Assembly: GCA_002914845.1 (NCBI GenBank)
Contig: JXTC01000086.1
Location: 358,177 to 422,176, forward strand
Source of the DNA: Trema orientale
Lineage: Eukaryota > Streptophyta > Magnoliopsida > Rosales > Cannabaceae
Reading direction: 5' to 3'
Length of the DNA stretch: 64,000 nucleotides
A model generated the notes under the pieces. The model did no database searches. It worked only from the letters and a program-made list of their open reading frames with translations, and was not told the DNA's origin. Of the stretch, positions 1-11,632 are shown in pieces; within the stretch, counting starts at the first letter, position 1; each line of letters starts with the position of its first letter. The position numbers and the translations under genes were made by a program.

Positions 1-90
1 GAGATAAAACAACTATAAGAAACGGGGTTAATTGTCTACTAGCTGATTATATAAATCATGTATGTATATGACACCTTCATTTTTACTTAC

Positions 91-219
91 CATGTTTGGA
101 GCATTCGTATAAATCACCCACTTTTCCATTTATGGTGAAAGCATCGGACATGTGAGGAGTTGTGCCCTTCTTATTACCGTCGTTCACAACGTCAATCACA
201 TTAGCATTCCACCACTCAC
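91..219 (-). CDS. Laccase A exon 4
   Basis: 129 bp after acceptor TTTCAG, encoding [29 protein letters not shown] and ending KH|G before donor GTAAGT. It matches laccase B exon 4 residue for residue except in the linker after VIDVV and one position near the end. Confidence 0.95.
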
Positions 220-3200
220 CTGAAATTCACCACTTAGCTATAATAAGTCCTTTCGGATAGGAAAATGCTAAAAGCAGTTCTACATAGCACCACATTTTTA
301 TATATAAGTGAGTCCCAAATATTTACAACATGTTTACTAATATGTAATGGAGAAGAAAGAGAAAGAGAAAAAGAAAGACATGTCATTTCATTTGTTTACA
401 TACTAATTAGTTACACATGAAAGATAATCCTCACCTTCTTACTCATTATTTTTTTACTCTCATATATTCCTTTTCCATCCATTCTTTTTACGGATTAGTA
501 AATGTAGCCTTAAGTTTTCATTTAGGTCTCATCCTATATTAATGACGGTGCTTAACAGGTGGCCTTTAGCATTGCTATTTGAATAATATTTCTATATATG
601 TAAAATAATGTTGCACTTGCTCTACACCACTAAGTGTCTGCACTTTGCACTATTATTTCCTTGTAATTTTTTTTTTTTCAGTTTTGTTTTTAAGTGTTAT
701 GACAAGTTATCAAGTCGTCATAACGAGTTAAATTGGTCTCACAATATATGTTATTACTAGATTAATGATTAAGACATGAATGGGTTCATGTCTTACCCAA
801 TAAGATAGGAACCTCTTTGTAGGGTGTAGGAAATGGGTAAAGATGTGATTTCAAGGGATTGGATCTCGGATAAATGATGAGAGCCCCGTGGACAGTAGCT
901 CGCAGCCAGGAGGAGTGGGCATGCCACCAAAGAGTTCCTTCTTGTCCAGTGATATTGAATTTGTATGTATAGCTATAGCCTGGTTGTATAGGACATTGGG
1001 TCACATATTCTGCACCATCGGCCCATCCACTCAGAAGTTGGAATATTCCATGCCTATATATATTAGAAATGCAAATATATAAACTATTATTAATATACTA
1101 ACCAATGTTTAAAATTGTGGTGATATTAAAATATGAGTAAACATCATAAAAGACTACATATTACATCTTTTTTTTTTCTTTTTTCCAAAATTGTCATGTG
1201 TTTTAAAAATCATAGTAAAACCCTATTCAATTTGATTACAAAAAGCATAGTAATTTGACTATTTTTTAAATCCAATCTTCTCATATAAAATAAATTGGAA
1301 AAATTAACAAGAAATAAGAAAATTACCATTAATAGATGGTATATCTAGGTTTATATTACATATTACTTTGTATTTGAATATATAGATAGATGTTTAGAAA
1401 TTATTTTATCACTTATGAGATCATTTAAAAAAATCAAGATATTATATGGAAACTAATATAAACAATTCTTAAATTTATTTTTAAGTCTTAATCTACACTC
1501 ACTGAGGGTAATATTGTCATTTTTCATTCATCTCCCTAATTTAATGATATAAGGGTATCAAATTTCAAAAATAGACAAATTGTAGGCTTTTATAATAAAA
1601 AAAATTAAATTCAAAGTAGTTTCCCATATTTGTTAAAACATATGAGGTTTTGATAAATAAAAAAAAAAAGAAATATTACGTCATTTTCGACGTTCTCTTT
1701 TTCACTTGAAAGTGTGAGGAGTACTAAATGCCAATTAATATCTATAATTTTCTCTTAAAAATGTGAGGAGTACTAAATGTACTATCTTTCTCACTCTCTT
1801 TTACATTCTCTAATTTCACTGTCTAACATGTAGATTTTGCTATCTAGTTTAATATTTTAATAATGTAACAAATCATAGTAAAATTCATGTGTCAAGTAAT
1901 AAGACTAAAAAAGTATAAAAGAGAATAAAACTAGCATTTCTCTAAGAACATAGATGACATTATTTGGGCTGTAATCATGACTTTAAGAATAAGTAGTAGT
2001 AAATTAATTCGTGTAATATTATATTCGGCCCCTGATCTTTACCTCATTTATTACTTAAGTCCTCATATTTTTTTTTTCGGTAGCTTTTTAACTCCCAAAC
2101 TTATGATTTTGTAACATTGGCCACTATTGTTTCCGTTTATTTGGGTCGTTAAATCACACTTGTCCGGTATGTGGTCCAATTCCTAGGGGTATTTGGTTGA
2201 ATAAAGGAATAAGTCCAATTAGAGTTGGTCGTTTTCCCATGGGCATCTTTTTTTTTTTTTTGGTTGATTCGTCGGTTAGATGTTAGATTAGTAAGAGTGT
2301 GGTTCGAACCCACCACCCATTGCTCTTCAAAGGAGACTTTTGCCACACGAGCTGGAAGCTCGTGGTTTTCCCATGGGCATCAGGTCATATTGCCCCTGCC
2401 CACTATCATTTCTTCTCTGACTCCATGAAAATTATTTGAAGGCGACACTTGGTTTAATTAAATATTTGATATACTTCTAGGGATAGTGTTGCACTTACAT
2501 TCTATTTAATTTGATTTTATATGAGGAACAATTTGTAAGTTTTTGTCTTTACTCTAATTCATATGTAGTACAATCTCAATTATTTACCCAACTTTTGTCC
2601 TATTATTTTAACGCCAAGTTGCTCAATGATGACGCGTTCAAGTGGATGTGATTATGGACTAGTTTGGTTTAGCTTCTTCGCAAACTAAAAGTACTTTTCG
2701 AACAATCTGTGAGCTAAAAAATATTTAGTAAAACCTGAAAATTATATTATTCAATAATTTTTGATAAAGCTACAGCTAAGACAACTTTGGTTTTTAGATT
2801 ATCTAGGAATCTACAATATCTTTTAATGAATAAATCATAATGGCTAAAATACCATAACTTAAAAGTAAAAGTGCCATACATTTAATTGAATTTATTTTCA
2901 TATCAATTTTTTTTAAAAAAAGTATTAATATATTTAAATCATAATTGACTAAAATACTCTTCATATTAATTATTTTGAAATAATCAAATTGATTCTTTAT
3001 TGAAATTTTAAATTCAGATAAAAATAAAGTAAAATAAAATAAATTTAATTGAGTAACTAATTTAATTGAGTTTCTTTTCATATCAATTTTTTTAAAAAAA
3101 AAATTAATATCTTTAGTATGTACAAATATGCATAATTGTAAAAAAAAAATATTAATAAACTCTTTCTATAAATATGCATAATTGTATAATGATGTTTATT

Positions 3201-6200
3201 TTGGTCATTCTATATTTGCACAATAATTCAGTCATACAATTTACAAAATACTTCAAAATAGCTTTTTCAAGTCACAGCATTTTAAAATTACAGTTTACCA
3301 AACACTCTGTTACTTTACGCTACAGCGGATTTTTCCTTCAGTACAGCTAAAAGTATTTTCCTTAAAATCTACAGCTCTACCAAACTGGCCCTATATCACT
3401 CTTGAAACTAACTAGATTAAATAATCTTCCTTCCCTCTCTAAAAAGAGCTAGATTATGTACAATAACTGAGTGAAAGGTAGGCCACTAAGACAATGGACT
3501 AGGCCCTTTGGCCAAGGCCCCTTGATGGGGTTTAGTTATGGAAATTCTATTTTTAGGCCTAATGCTTGGATAATCTAATTTGGGGTAATTTATAGCAAAA
3601 ATTCCTAATATTTAGGATCTTTAGCACTTAGGTCCTTAACCCTTTAATTTTAGCATTTAAATCCTCAACCTCTCAATTTAGTTCAATTTAGTTGCATCCG
3701 TTTGTTCCCACACTCGTTCTATCTAATTGCTCTGCTAAATGACCGTGTACTTCTGTATCAAAGCCTAGAGCCAAAGCCATCAATAAATCTACCACAGAAC
3801 TTAGCTGCTAATATATTAATTTCTAGTTTAAAATCCAAAACAAGGGTTTTCTAGATCAACTCCAAATATCATCCCTTGGACATGTAAAGATCCATTTTAA
3901 CCGAAAAAATAAATCTGTTTCAAATCAAACTTCCACTTATCGAGGATGAAGATTATGCTCTTTGGTAAGAGTTACCTCATTTCTGATACACAAATGAAAG
4001 ATCATAAGAGTATTTTGGTGTAATTAATATTTTCAGGGGACTTACAGGATTTAAAGTACTGTGGAAAAGCATATTATATCTTTAGAGAGCATGAGTTCCT
4101 TCAAGCTATTAGCGTTGACATCAACCTTATCACTAATTCTAGCTTAAGCTCTCTTCCTATGGCGATTACCACTTTCAAAAAATTCAAAAACTCACAAGAT
4201 AAAAGGTGTAATTAAGACCCAAAAACTAAAACCCAAAAAGACTATCATGACTTTTGGCGATGTGGATTTTGATAGCCTCATTGTTATTTTCAATGTTTTC
4301 TAAACTTGCTGGATAGAGGAACCTCTAGGGGTCTAAATATGTTGAAAATGAACAACCACTAACCTTTTTCTTTTAATTTTTTATTTTTTTTTATGGACAC
4401 GCATGACGCATTATGACGATACCTAAGGTATATTTGTACTTTTAGCCAATCACTCCATTGAACACTAATGTGTGATTCGTCACGATATAATGTTCTAGAC
4501 TGGTTAATCTTCTAAATAATTGCATATGGGATTAATTTTATCCCGTCAACAAAGGCATGTTTTACCGACACATTATGAGAGACGTGTGGGTGAAAGATCA
4601 CTTTCTTATATGGAGAGTTTTTAATGAAGATTTTTATTTTTATTCCATAGATGGTACTTTAATCAAGTTGAAAATAATATAAATTATTTTTACTTACAAT
4701 CATTTCGTTCTATTTTTTTTTTTTTTTTAGGGAATCCCTTTTATTCCAATTACTCTTTCATTCCAATTATCATTGTTGGATTATTCTTTCATTCCAATTA
4801 TCATTGTCGGAGTGGCTTTTTAAGAAAAAGAATTTGGAATGATTTTTTTAAGAAAAACTTTTTGATAAAAAATATTCATATTTATTAGTTTTATATAACA
4901 TGGCTACTTTAAAATTCCAATTTATATATATACGACTAAGATTTTATTTAAAAAAAATATACAACCAATTAAGATTATATAAAATAAATCGAAGCATCCT
5001 TTCATGCATATCATTCTATGACAAAATAAAAATTAATAATAATAATAATAATAATAGTTCCAAAGGCCAACCTTTTCTACATTGCGTATTCTTTTTATTT
5101 ATTTATTTATCGTTATTATTATTAGTATTAGTATTATTATTATTTTGAAAGAAGTGTTATCCTATCTTAAAATAAGTCTACATGTAAAATAAAAAAGTAT
5201 TAAAATAAATAGGTAATACATGAACTAAAATAAAATAAGAAATTTATACGACTAGATAAATTATACGATTTCAAAGAAAATTCGTTAAATTAGTTTTCAT
5301 TATATAATTAACCTAGAAAAAAAAAGAGAGTATATGAAAATTTTATTTTCAAAAAAAAAATATACTTGCATATAATTGGTAATAATAATGATGAGAAGTA
5401 AGGAATGAAAGGGAATAAGAATAAAAATACAAGAAATCAACTATCAATGTTATCCTTCATAAAATTTCTTTTTTACTCCACGAAAGGTAAAATCTAAGGT
5501 AGCATAATTTTCATATTATGAATAAGTAGTTTTCTTAAATTAAAAAAAAAAAAAAAAACTATGAATAAAGAAACTACATTGAAAGAAAATTTGTTTAAAA
5601 AAAATTATATGTGAATCAGCTTAAAATTTGTACATCTTTTTTTTTTTTCTTTTTTTCCAGTAAATAAGATAGTCGAGAGTGATTTGGAATTATTAATTAT
5701 TTATCACTAGTTTTATTTTCTTATATATAAAAAAGAAAATTAAAAAAATGATCAATTCATCAGGTTAACCATATTTTTTTTATTTTAACTAACTTTATAT
5801 ATTTATATATGTATTAATTATATTAAAATTTTTGAGTAAATATATCAATGCTATTCTAATCATTAGATTAAAATCTAATAGTCCAAATTAGAGTACTTAT
5901 CTATGGAGCAAAAATAAAAATCTCTATTGATACATTATCTTATATTATATATATGTAAAGCTTTGTTTTGTGTTATCTTGATAAAGATTTTTCTTGTTAT
6001 GTGAAATCGAAGCATTTATTATTTGTTGGATCCACAATGATCAGAGACAACATAATCCTATATTATATACTAGATGTTATACCGCACTTTGCGCGAGTTG
6101 ATATTAATATTATATATATTAAACTTAATTTATAATTAGGTTCAATGTATTACAATATTAAAGAATGTATTTGTCTCTATATTTATTTTGATGAGATGAA

Positions 6201-8036
6201 TATTACGTAACTTTTTTGTTCGATGAGCTAAATTTAATATAAGGTATAATTAATATTAAATTAAATATAATATTATATAAAACATTAAATAATGTATTTA
6301 TTTTTATATTTATTTAGATAAGACAAATATATCACAACTATTTATTCGATGAACTAAATTTAATATAAAATATCATTAATATTAAACTAAATATAATATT
6401 ATATAAAACATGTATATATTACAACCAATTATAGCATAAAAAAATAATAATAGGACCAATCATATCATGAAAAAATTAAGAATTTTCTAAAAATTTTAAA
6501 AATAGAATAGTGATCAAAGAAGCTATCAGAGTTTTTAGTTTTTACACTCTCTCTGCTTCAGGCAAGTTATACCACGCTTTGTGCGAGTTGGTATTAATAT
6601 TACATATATTAAGCTTAATTTATAATTAGGTCCAATGTATTACAATAACAAAGAATGTATTTGTCTTTACATTTATTTTGATGAGATGAATATTACATAA
6701 CTTTTTGTTCGATGAACTAAATTTAATATAAGATATAATTAATATTAAATTAAATATAATATTATATAAAATATTAAATAATGTATTTATTTTGATGAGA
6801 CGAATGTATTACGTTCGATGAACTAAATTTAATATAAAGTATCAATAATATTAAATTAAATATAATATTATATAATACATATGTATATTACAACCAATCA
6901 GTATGAAAAAATAATAATAGGACCAATCATATCATGAAAAAATTAAAAATTTTCTAAAAATTTTAAAAATAGAATGATAATCAAAGAAGCTATCAGAATT
7001 TTTAAACTCTTTCTCTTTCTGCTTCAGTCTTAATATATATATAGATACATAGATATACATATGTAAAGCTTTGTTTTGTGTTATCTTGATGAAGATCTTT
7101 CTTGTTATGTGAAATTGAAGCATTTATTATTTGTTGGATCTTCAATGATCGGAGACAGTGGTGGAGGTACACATGGCAATGGGCAAATGCCCCCACTGAC
7201 TTTTCATTTTATATTTATTAATATGTAATTTATATTTAAATTTATTGATATTTAGTTAAAAAATTAAGGATTGCCTCTTAAAATTATGGTTTATAGGTTT
7301 GCTCCCCTAAAATTGTGGCTTATACATTTCCCTTTACTAACATGCAATTCATTTTGAAAATTTTTTTCTTTTGTTTTCTTCAAAGAATTTACATTATGCC
7401 CCCCAATTTGGATCCTAGCTCCGCCACTGATCGGAGATCTCGCCGGAATTTCTCGATTAAGTTAGCTATAATAACGCTTCTCATTCAAAACTTCTCAAAA
7501 CTCAGTAATGAAATAATAAAGAAATTAATTATATATAGTTATAATATATTACCAGTGAATGCTGATGTTGTAGGGTGACTGGTTGAAGACATGGACGACA
7601 AGGGTGTCACCTTCATGGACGCTTATCGTTGGGCCTGGCAAGCTTCCATTTGCTGAAGTTACTACTTGGTCACTGCAGAGGTGGTTCACAGTAAGGTTTT
7701 TAATCTGCATACACATATAAATAATTAGCAATGAGAATATAAATGTACATATAAGAACCAGAAATTAATAAATACATATTAACATATAATCAGCGATTAA
7801 ATTTATATTAGCTTGTTAAGAACATGGAATAGATCAACAAAGCAACAGGGTGAAGTTTAAGAAAATGTAGAGGGAAAGTATAAATTATAGGAAAATAAAT
7901 TAAAAGCAAAATGAGAGAGTAGAGAAGTTAAATCGATTACATATAAAGAATGCTCCACCACTGCAGCGGAGGCCATTGAAGAAGCCAAAAGAGCTAAACC
8001 ACAAGCTAGAAATAACGCAGAGAGTGATTTCGCCAT
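91..8036 (-). CDS. Laccase A (multicopper oxidase, LAC14/15 type), 5' part; exons 1-4
   Basis: The exons are 8036-7941, 7704-7553, 1053-797 and 219-91 on the minus strand; intron 4 and the rest of the gene run off the left edge. Splicing gives about 211 codons with no stop, and every intron begins GT and ends AG. Order: hydrophobic signal peptide ([17 protein letters not shown], cleavage likely near residue 24), Cu-oxidase_3 domain with the first copper motif H-W-H split by intron 2, [13 protein letters not shown] carrying the second H-A-H motif, then EWWNANVID at the start of exon 4. Exon lengths of 152, 257 and 129 are near those I recall for plant laccases. From family knowledge, it oxidises phenolics in the apoplast with reduction of oxygen to water. 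NG[ST] sites (NGS, NIS, NLT, NIT) suggest N-glycosylation. Intron 2 is unusually long (6.5 kb) because of transposons. It looks intact as far as it can be seen. Confidence 0.95.
797..1053 (-). CDS. Laccase A exon 3
   Basis: 257 bp after acceptor TATATAG. It encodes [41 protein letters not shown] and [12 protein letters not shown], ending KEVPILL before donor GTAAGA. It contains the second copper-binding motif (HAH). Laccase B has the same donor context at 63977. Confidence 0.95.
2248..2364 (-). mobile_element. tRNA-derived SINE
   Basis: An insert of 117 bp is flanked by a perfect 17 bp target duplication, GTTTTCCCATGGGCATC, at 2231-2247 and 2365-2381. On the minus strand it reads from CACGAGCTTCC through a pol III B-box-like GGGTTCGAACC to a poly-A tail, which appears as T's at 2248-2260. 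The tRNA resemblance ends outside the promoter boxes, so it is a SINE and not a tRNA gene. Confidence 0.8.
2656..3391. mobile_element. MITE with imperfect terminal inverted repeats, TAT target duplication
   Basis: The ends are GGACTAGTTTGG and CCAAACTGGCCC, inverted with several mismatches, flanked by TAT at 2653-2655 and 3392-3394. The subterminal parts (AAAAGTACTTTT versus AAAAGTATTTTCC) are also inverted. The interior is AT-rich and noncoding. The superfamily is uncertain; PIF/Harbinger-like is the best fit to a 3 bp duplication. Confidence 0.55.
3392..5945. other. Intronic AT-rich DNA, no gene seen
   Basis: I see no coding sequence or terminal repeats I can support. It includes short duplicated ATTCCAATTA blocks near 4740-4805, an (AAT)n tract at 5034-5055 and a TTA-rich tract near 5112-5146 that could pair with it. 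It belongs to laccase A intron 2. Confidence 0.5.
5950..6055. repeat. Left copy of a ~100 bp direct repeat flanking the Helitron-like pair
   Basis: The stretch starting TATATATGTAAAGCTTTG and ending near GATCAGAGACA recurs at 7060-7156 with a few substitutions, in the same orientation about 1108 bp downstream. The two copies bracket the Helitron-like tandem elements. Confidence 0.75.
6069..6562 (-). mobile_element. Helitron-like nonautonomous element, copy 1
   Basis: On the minus strand it ends with a short GC hairpin (CGCGCAAAGTGCG) a few bases before CTAGT, the usual layout of a Helitron 3' end (hairpin plus CTRRT). The other end is near CTGAAGCAGAGAG. The interior is AT-rich and noncoding. 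A second copy follows at once, and related termini occur at 14799 and next to the large gap. Confidence 0.55.
6563..7030 (-). mobile_element. Helitron-like nonautonomous element, copy 2 (tandem)
   Basis: It repeats copy 1 nearly base for base from TTATACCACGCTTTGTGCG to CTTTCTGCTTCAG but lacks the terminal CTAG, so it probably arose by local duplication and not by a new insertion. Confidence 0.55.
7060..7156. repeat. Right copy of the ~100 bp direct repeat
   Basis: Same sequence as 5950-6055, interrupted at its 3' end by the hAT MITE at 7156. See the left copy. Confidence 0.75.
7156..7429. mobile_element. hAT-type MITE with perfect 8 bp target duplication
   Basis: 274 bp with ends CAGTGGTGGAGGTA and TAGCTCCGCCACTG (inverted), flanked by ATCGGAGA at 7148-7155 and 7430-7437. 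An 8 bp duplication with CAG...CTG ends fits the hAT superfamily. No transposase is encoded. Confidence 0.85.
7553..7704 (-). CDS. Laccase A exon 2
   Basis: 152 bp after acceptor ATGCAG. It encodes [10 protein letters not shown] through NGSLPGPTI and EGDTLVVHV to NISIHW. The terminal Trp codon is split TG|G, so the type 2/type 3 copper motif HWHG is assembled only after splicing of the 6.5 kb intron. Confidence 0.93.
7941..8036 (-). CDS. Laccase A exon 1 (start codon and signal peptide)
   Basis: 96 bp, 32 codons, phase 0, ending VVEHSLY before the donor GTAATC. The ATG is the only one that puts a hydrophobic signal peptide before the laccase start, and a matching start survives in the relic at 22358-22360. 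Confidence 0.9.
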
Positions 8037-9204
8037 GTTGAAAACTGATATCTACTTTTTCTGAGATCATATATCGGGAAGCTTTTCTTTCAGTGAAATG
8101 ATGACATATATGACAGCTAGCATATCTCTATTCTCAATGCCAAATGATTTTGTACTATCTCTCAGTTATGTTTATTATGGAAAAGTCTAGCATAAGAACT
8201 CTGTTTTTTCTCTCATCATAAGAGACCGAACAAAGCAATTATATTGGCCAATAAATTTAGACTGGCCCACTAAACAAAGGTTGTAGGTGCGCTTGGTTCT
8301 ATTCAGTGAATTGGACGGCGTTAATTGGGTTAACGTGAGAGAAAAAAGGGTATATGGTTTTGTAGCATAAACGTTTGACCATTTTTTCGTGAACTTTACC
8401 AAATGGTTGCGACAATAGAGGCGAAAGGCAAAATTTTCAGATTTGAGATCTGAAATATTTAGGCTGAGAAGAGATCTGAAATTTTCATTTCCCTTTCAAT
8501 CTGCAAAATACAATCGTAACCCAGAATGAATCATGATGTGATGTGAGTGTGAGATCAAATTTCTATCTGTAATTTCGGTTTGTCTTTTTAGTTTCCTTCG
8601 ACTATTTTAATCTTTGTCTTCTCTTCTATTCTTCTCTTCTTTTATGCGCAGTGACATATATGCCTGCTACTAAACATAATATGGAATCTGTAAAGCAGTT
8701 ATGAGGGGAGAGAGAGAGAGAGTGGGTTGAAATAATTCGATTCGATTCCGATAGTGTATATATGTGGGCGCAATCTCTCAAATGATCATATAGTCTTGCT
8801 CACTACTACTGCTTCTCCATAAGTACACTGGTATGTATTTATAGAGGGAAAAAAAACTGCAGAGAAGACAACACAGAGTGAATCGTAGAAGATGACTTGT
8901 GCAAGATGACTCGAAAGGACACCATTCCGACTCAGATTTCTATTATATTCATTTTCAGATCTACATTTAGGGTATTTCACGGACTTAACGGAAAATAAAA
9001 AATGTTAACCATGTATAATGCACAAAACGGCAGCTACAAAACATAAACGGTGCAATTGGACCCACCTCCTAAAATCTGAACCATTGTAGACCTCATCCAA
9101 TGGCCACGAATTACTCTCTTATCCCATGAGAGAAAGTGGAGGCTCCTATGTTAGACTAACCCTATGTTTATTATTCTAAAAACAAATCTCTCGTTACGTT
9201 TGTG
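8037..9204 (-). promoter_or_regulatory. Laccase A 5' flank and presumed promoter
   Basis: This is the sequence immediately upstream of the laccase A start codon. The first ~90 bp resembles the flank of the relic exon 1 at 22361-22500, so it is old array sequence. I see no convincing TATA box position and no ACC(T/A)ACC AC-element. A GAGAGAGAG tract lies near 8709-8721. Assignment as a promoter is from position only. Confidence 0.4.
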
Positions 9205-9240
9205 GTCCAAAATTCTATTGATTTGGTGTAAGTCTATTCT

Positions 9241-10095
9241 ACCAAATAGAATAAATTACCGTCTTGACATGATAGAAATCTGTCCAAATAGGCCATAATT
9301 TCTCGGGCCCATACGTTTAAGATAAAACAATGAAATTTTTAAAAATTAATTTTGACCAATGACGGAGGCATTAAATTTTTTAGGGGGCATGCAATAAAAA
9401 ATTTTTCTACTAATTCTGAAACACATTAGTTAATATAGACCAATATGGAATTAAAAAAGTATTTAAAGTGGGGCCAAAGAAAAATTATCCAAAATATAAG
9501 TAAAATTTAGTATTTCAAAACAATATATATAACTAAAATTCAGAAATTTAAAAATAATTAGTTGATCATATTAGGAGTACTATTGAAATTTTTTTTATAA
9601 AAGAAGGGTAAAAACTAAAATTATAAAAATTAAAGAGAGGTAAGTAGAGGATAAAACTCAAATTTTAGATAAAATTAAGGTTAAAATATAATTTTTTTAA
9701 AAAAATGAAGTGGGGGCCACCGTCCCCCTAGCCCGTAGTGGCTCCATCATTGCTTTTGACAGAAAAATTTTTTAGCTCAAATATTCACTTTCTCATCTAC
9801 CAAAAATGGAGGAGGTTCATGTTCTCGATACTACATAACAATAATTCCATGTCATTTATAGGGCAACGTAATATAAATACGTACCATGTCGCTCCATAAA
9901 CGACGTGAAAACTCCACGTCATACTACGTCGTTTTATAATCGTTGTGATATGAAGGACACCACATCATTTCTGTAGAAATTGATATGGTAGTTCGAATAA
10001 GTGCCACAAATACAGTTAATATTGGCAATTTAAAAGGGACATGATATGATCACATATGATGTTGTTTCTAGGCCAGACGATATGGCGTAAAAACG
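9241..10095. repeat. Tandem duplication upstream of laccase A, unit 1
   Basis: A block starting ACCAAATAGAATAAATTACC and ending near GATATGGCGTAAAAACGA is repeated head-to-tail about 868 bp downstream with scattered substitutions. Each unit contains one copy of the same hAT MITE and CACTA-MITE sequence. Confidence 0.8.
9357..9752. mobile_element. hAT-type MITE (copy a)
   Basis: Inverted ends CAATGACGGAGGCA and TGGCTCCATCATTG, flanked by ATTTTGAC (9349-9356) and CTTTTGAC (9753-9760), 7 of 8 bases matching. The paralogous upstream block near 27917 lacks the insert, which confirms the boundaries. Subterminal G-rich and C-rich runs (TTAGGGGGC, GGGGGCCACC) are also inverted. Confidence 0.75.
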
Positions 10096-10109
10096 ATAGA
10101 AATCTGTCC

Positions 10110-10945
10110 AAATAGAATAAAGTACCGTCTTGACATGATAGAAATCTATCCAAATAGGCCATAATTTGTCGGGCCCATACGTTTAAGACAAAACAATGAA
10201 ATTTTTAAAAATTAATTTTGACCAATGACGGAGGCATTAAATTTTTTAGGGGCCATGCAATAAAAAATTTTTCTGCTAATTCTGAAACACATTAGTTAAT
10301 ATAGATTAATATAGAATTGGAAAAGGTATTTAAAGTGAGGTTAAAGAAAAATTATCCAAAATATAGGTAAAATTTAGTACTTAAAAATAATATATATAAC
10401 TAAAATTTATAAATTAAAAAGAATTAATTGATCGCATTAGGAGTACTACTGAAATTTTTTTATAAAAGAAAGGTTCAAGAGTTATAAAAATTAAAGAGGA
10501 GCAAGTAGAAGATAAAACTCAAATTTTAGATAAAGTTAAGGTATAAAAAAATAAGGTGGGGGCCACTGTCTCCCCCAAGTTGGTAGTGGCTCCATCATTG
10601 CTTTTGACAAGAAAATATTTTAGCTCAAATATTCACTTTCTCATCTCTCAAAAATGGAGGTGGCTCATGTTCTCACTACTACATAACAATAATTCTATCG
10701 TTTGCAGGGCGACGTAGTAGAAATACGTACAATATCACTATATAAATAACGTGAAAGTTCCACATCATACCACGTCGTTTTATAATCAACATGATATGAC
10801 GGACTACCACGTTGCTTCTGTAGGAATTGACATATAGTTCGAATAACTACCACAACGACAATTAATATTGGCAATTTAAAAGCGACGTGATATATGTACG
10901 ATGTTGTTTTTAGGTCAGACAACATGGCGTACAAACCACGTCGAT
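10110..10945. repeat. Tandem duplication upstream of laccase A, unit 2
   Basis: Second unit of the duplication at 9241-10095. It carries the better-preserved CACTA-type MITE at 10674-11000, which extends past the unit, so unit 1 holds a truncated copy of it. Confidence 0.8.
10223..10600. mobile_element. hAT-type MITE (copy b)
   Basis: The same element as at 9357-9752, carried by the second unit of the tandem duplication. Flanks are ATTTTGAC (10215-10222) and CTTTTGAC (10601-10608). Confidence 0.75.
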
Positions 10946-11000
10946 TTTCCCAACAAACGACATGGTTCAAGTGACGTTAATAGTCATTTTTCTAGTAGTG
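10674..11000. mobile_element. CACTA-type MITE, TCT target duplication
   Basis: Ends CACTACTACATAAC and CATTTTTCTAGTAGTG (inverted), flanked by TCT at 10671-10673 and 11001-11003. Repeated internal ACGTCGTTT/ACGTG motifs resemble CACTA subterminal repeats. The paralogous site near 27986 reads straight through without the insert. Confidence 0.8.
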
Positions 11001-11632
11001 TCTCTTTTATTTTATTTTCCCTTTTAATAAAAGAGATAAAATCATGTACTCTCGTGTCTATTTTAGTCTTAGAGAATTATGGGCCTTAATTACTATTTGG
11101 CATATTAATGCAAAAACCTTATGAACTTAGAACAATTTAGTAAAATTAACTCTGAACTCAATTTTTGGAGCAAAAACCCCTGAAGTACCCTAATGTTAGT
11201 TTTGTTAAAAATAGAAAGGTGCATCTGTTAGTTTTTTTTTTTATTTACGGTTAAGTCCTTATTCTTTTATTTGTGATTTTCTGATCCTTATTCTTATATT
11301 TTTATTTCACATTAATTCCTTTTAATCTTTTCTGTCCCATGAAATTTGACGAAATATAATGTTGGCAATATATGTCCCATAAAATTAGCAATATATTTAT
11401 ATAACTCTATTCAAGGTATAGTAATAAATGGACTAAAATAGATCTATATTAAAAACTATATAAAATTTTCCAATTTCTTATATCCGTCTCGAACGAAAAT
11501 AATAATCCTACTCTTTTTTTTATTAAATAATAATTTCTTTTTGTTTCCAATTTTATCTTTACTAGGATGAGCACGTTTGGGCAAGTGCTAATTAACGACA
11601 GTATTAGATAGAATAGATTAAGGTTATGTTTG

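Larger units (their letters stand above)
1054..7552 (-). other. Laccase A intron 2, 6.5 kb, transposon-filled
   Basis: Donor GTAATA at 7552 and acceptor TATATAG at 1054. It holds a SINE, a TAT-flanked MITE, a Helitron-like tandem pair with flanking direct repeats, and a hAT MITE, each listed separately. The remaining AT-rich sequence has no supported coding region. Confidence 0.9.

Noticed and set aside
2270-2350. Possible tRNA gene (GGTTCGAACC box)
   Set aside because: No cloverleaf forms, and the segment has a poly-A tail and a 17 bp target duplication, so it is a SINE.
4900-5148. 82-codon frame with Asn run
   Set aside because: Translates an (AAT)n tract in an intron; no protein character elsewhere.
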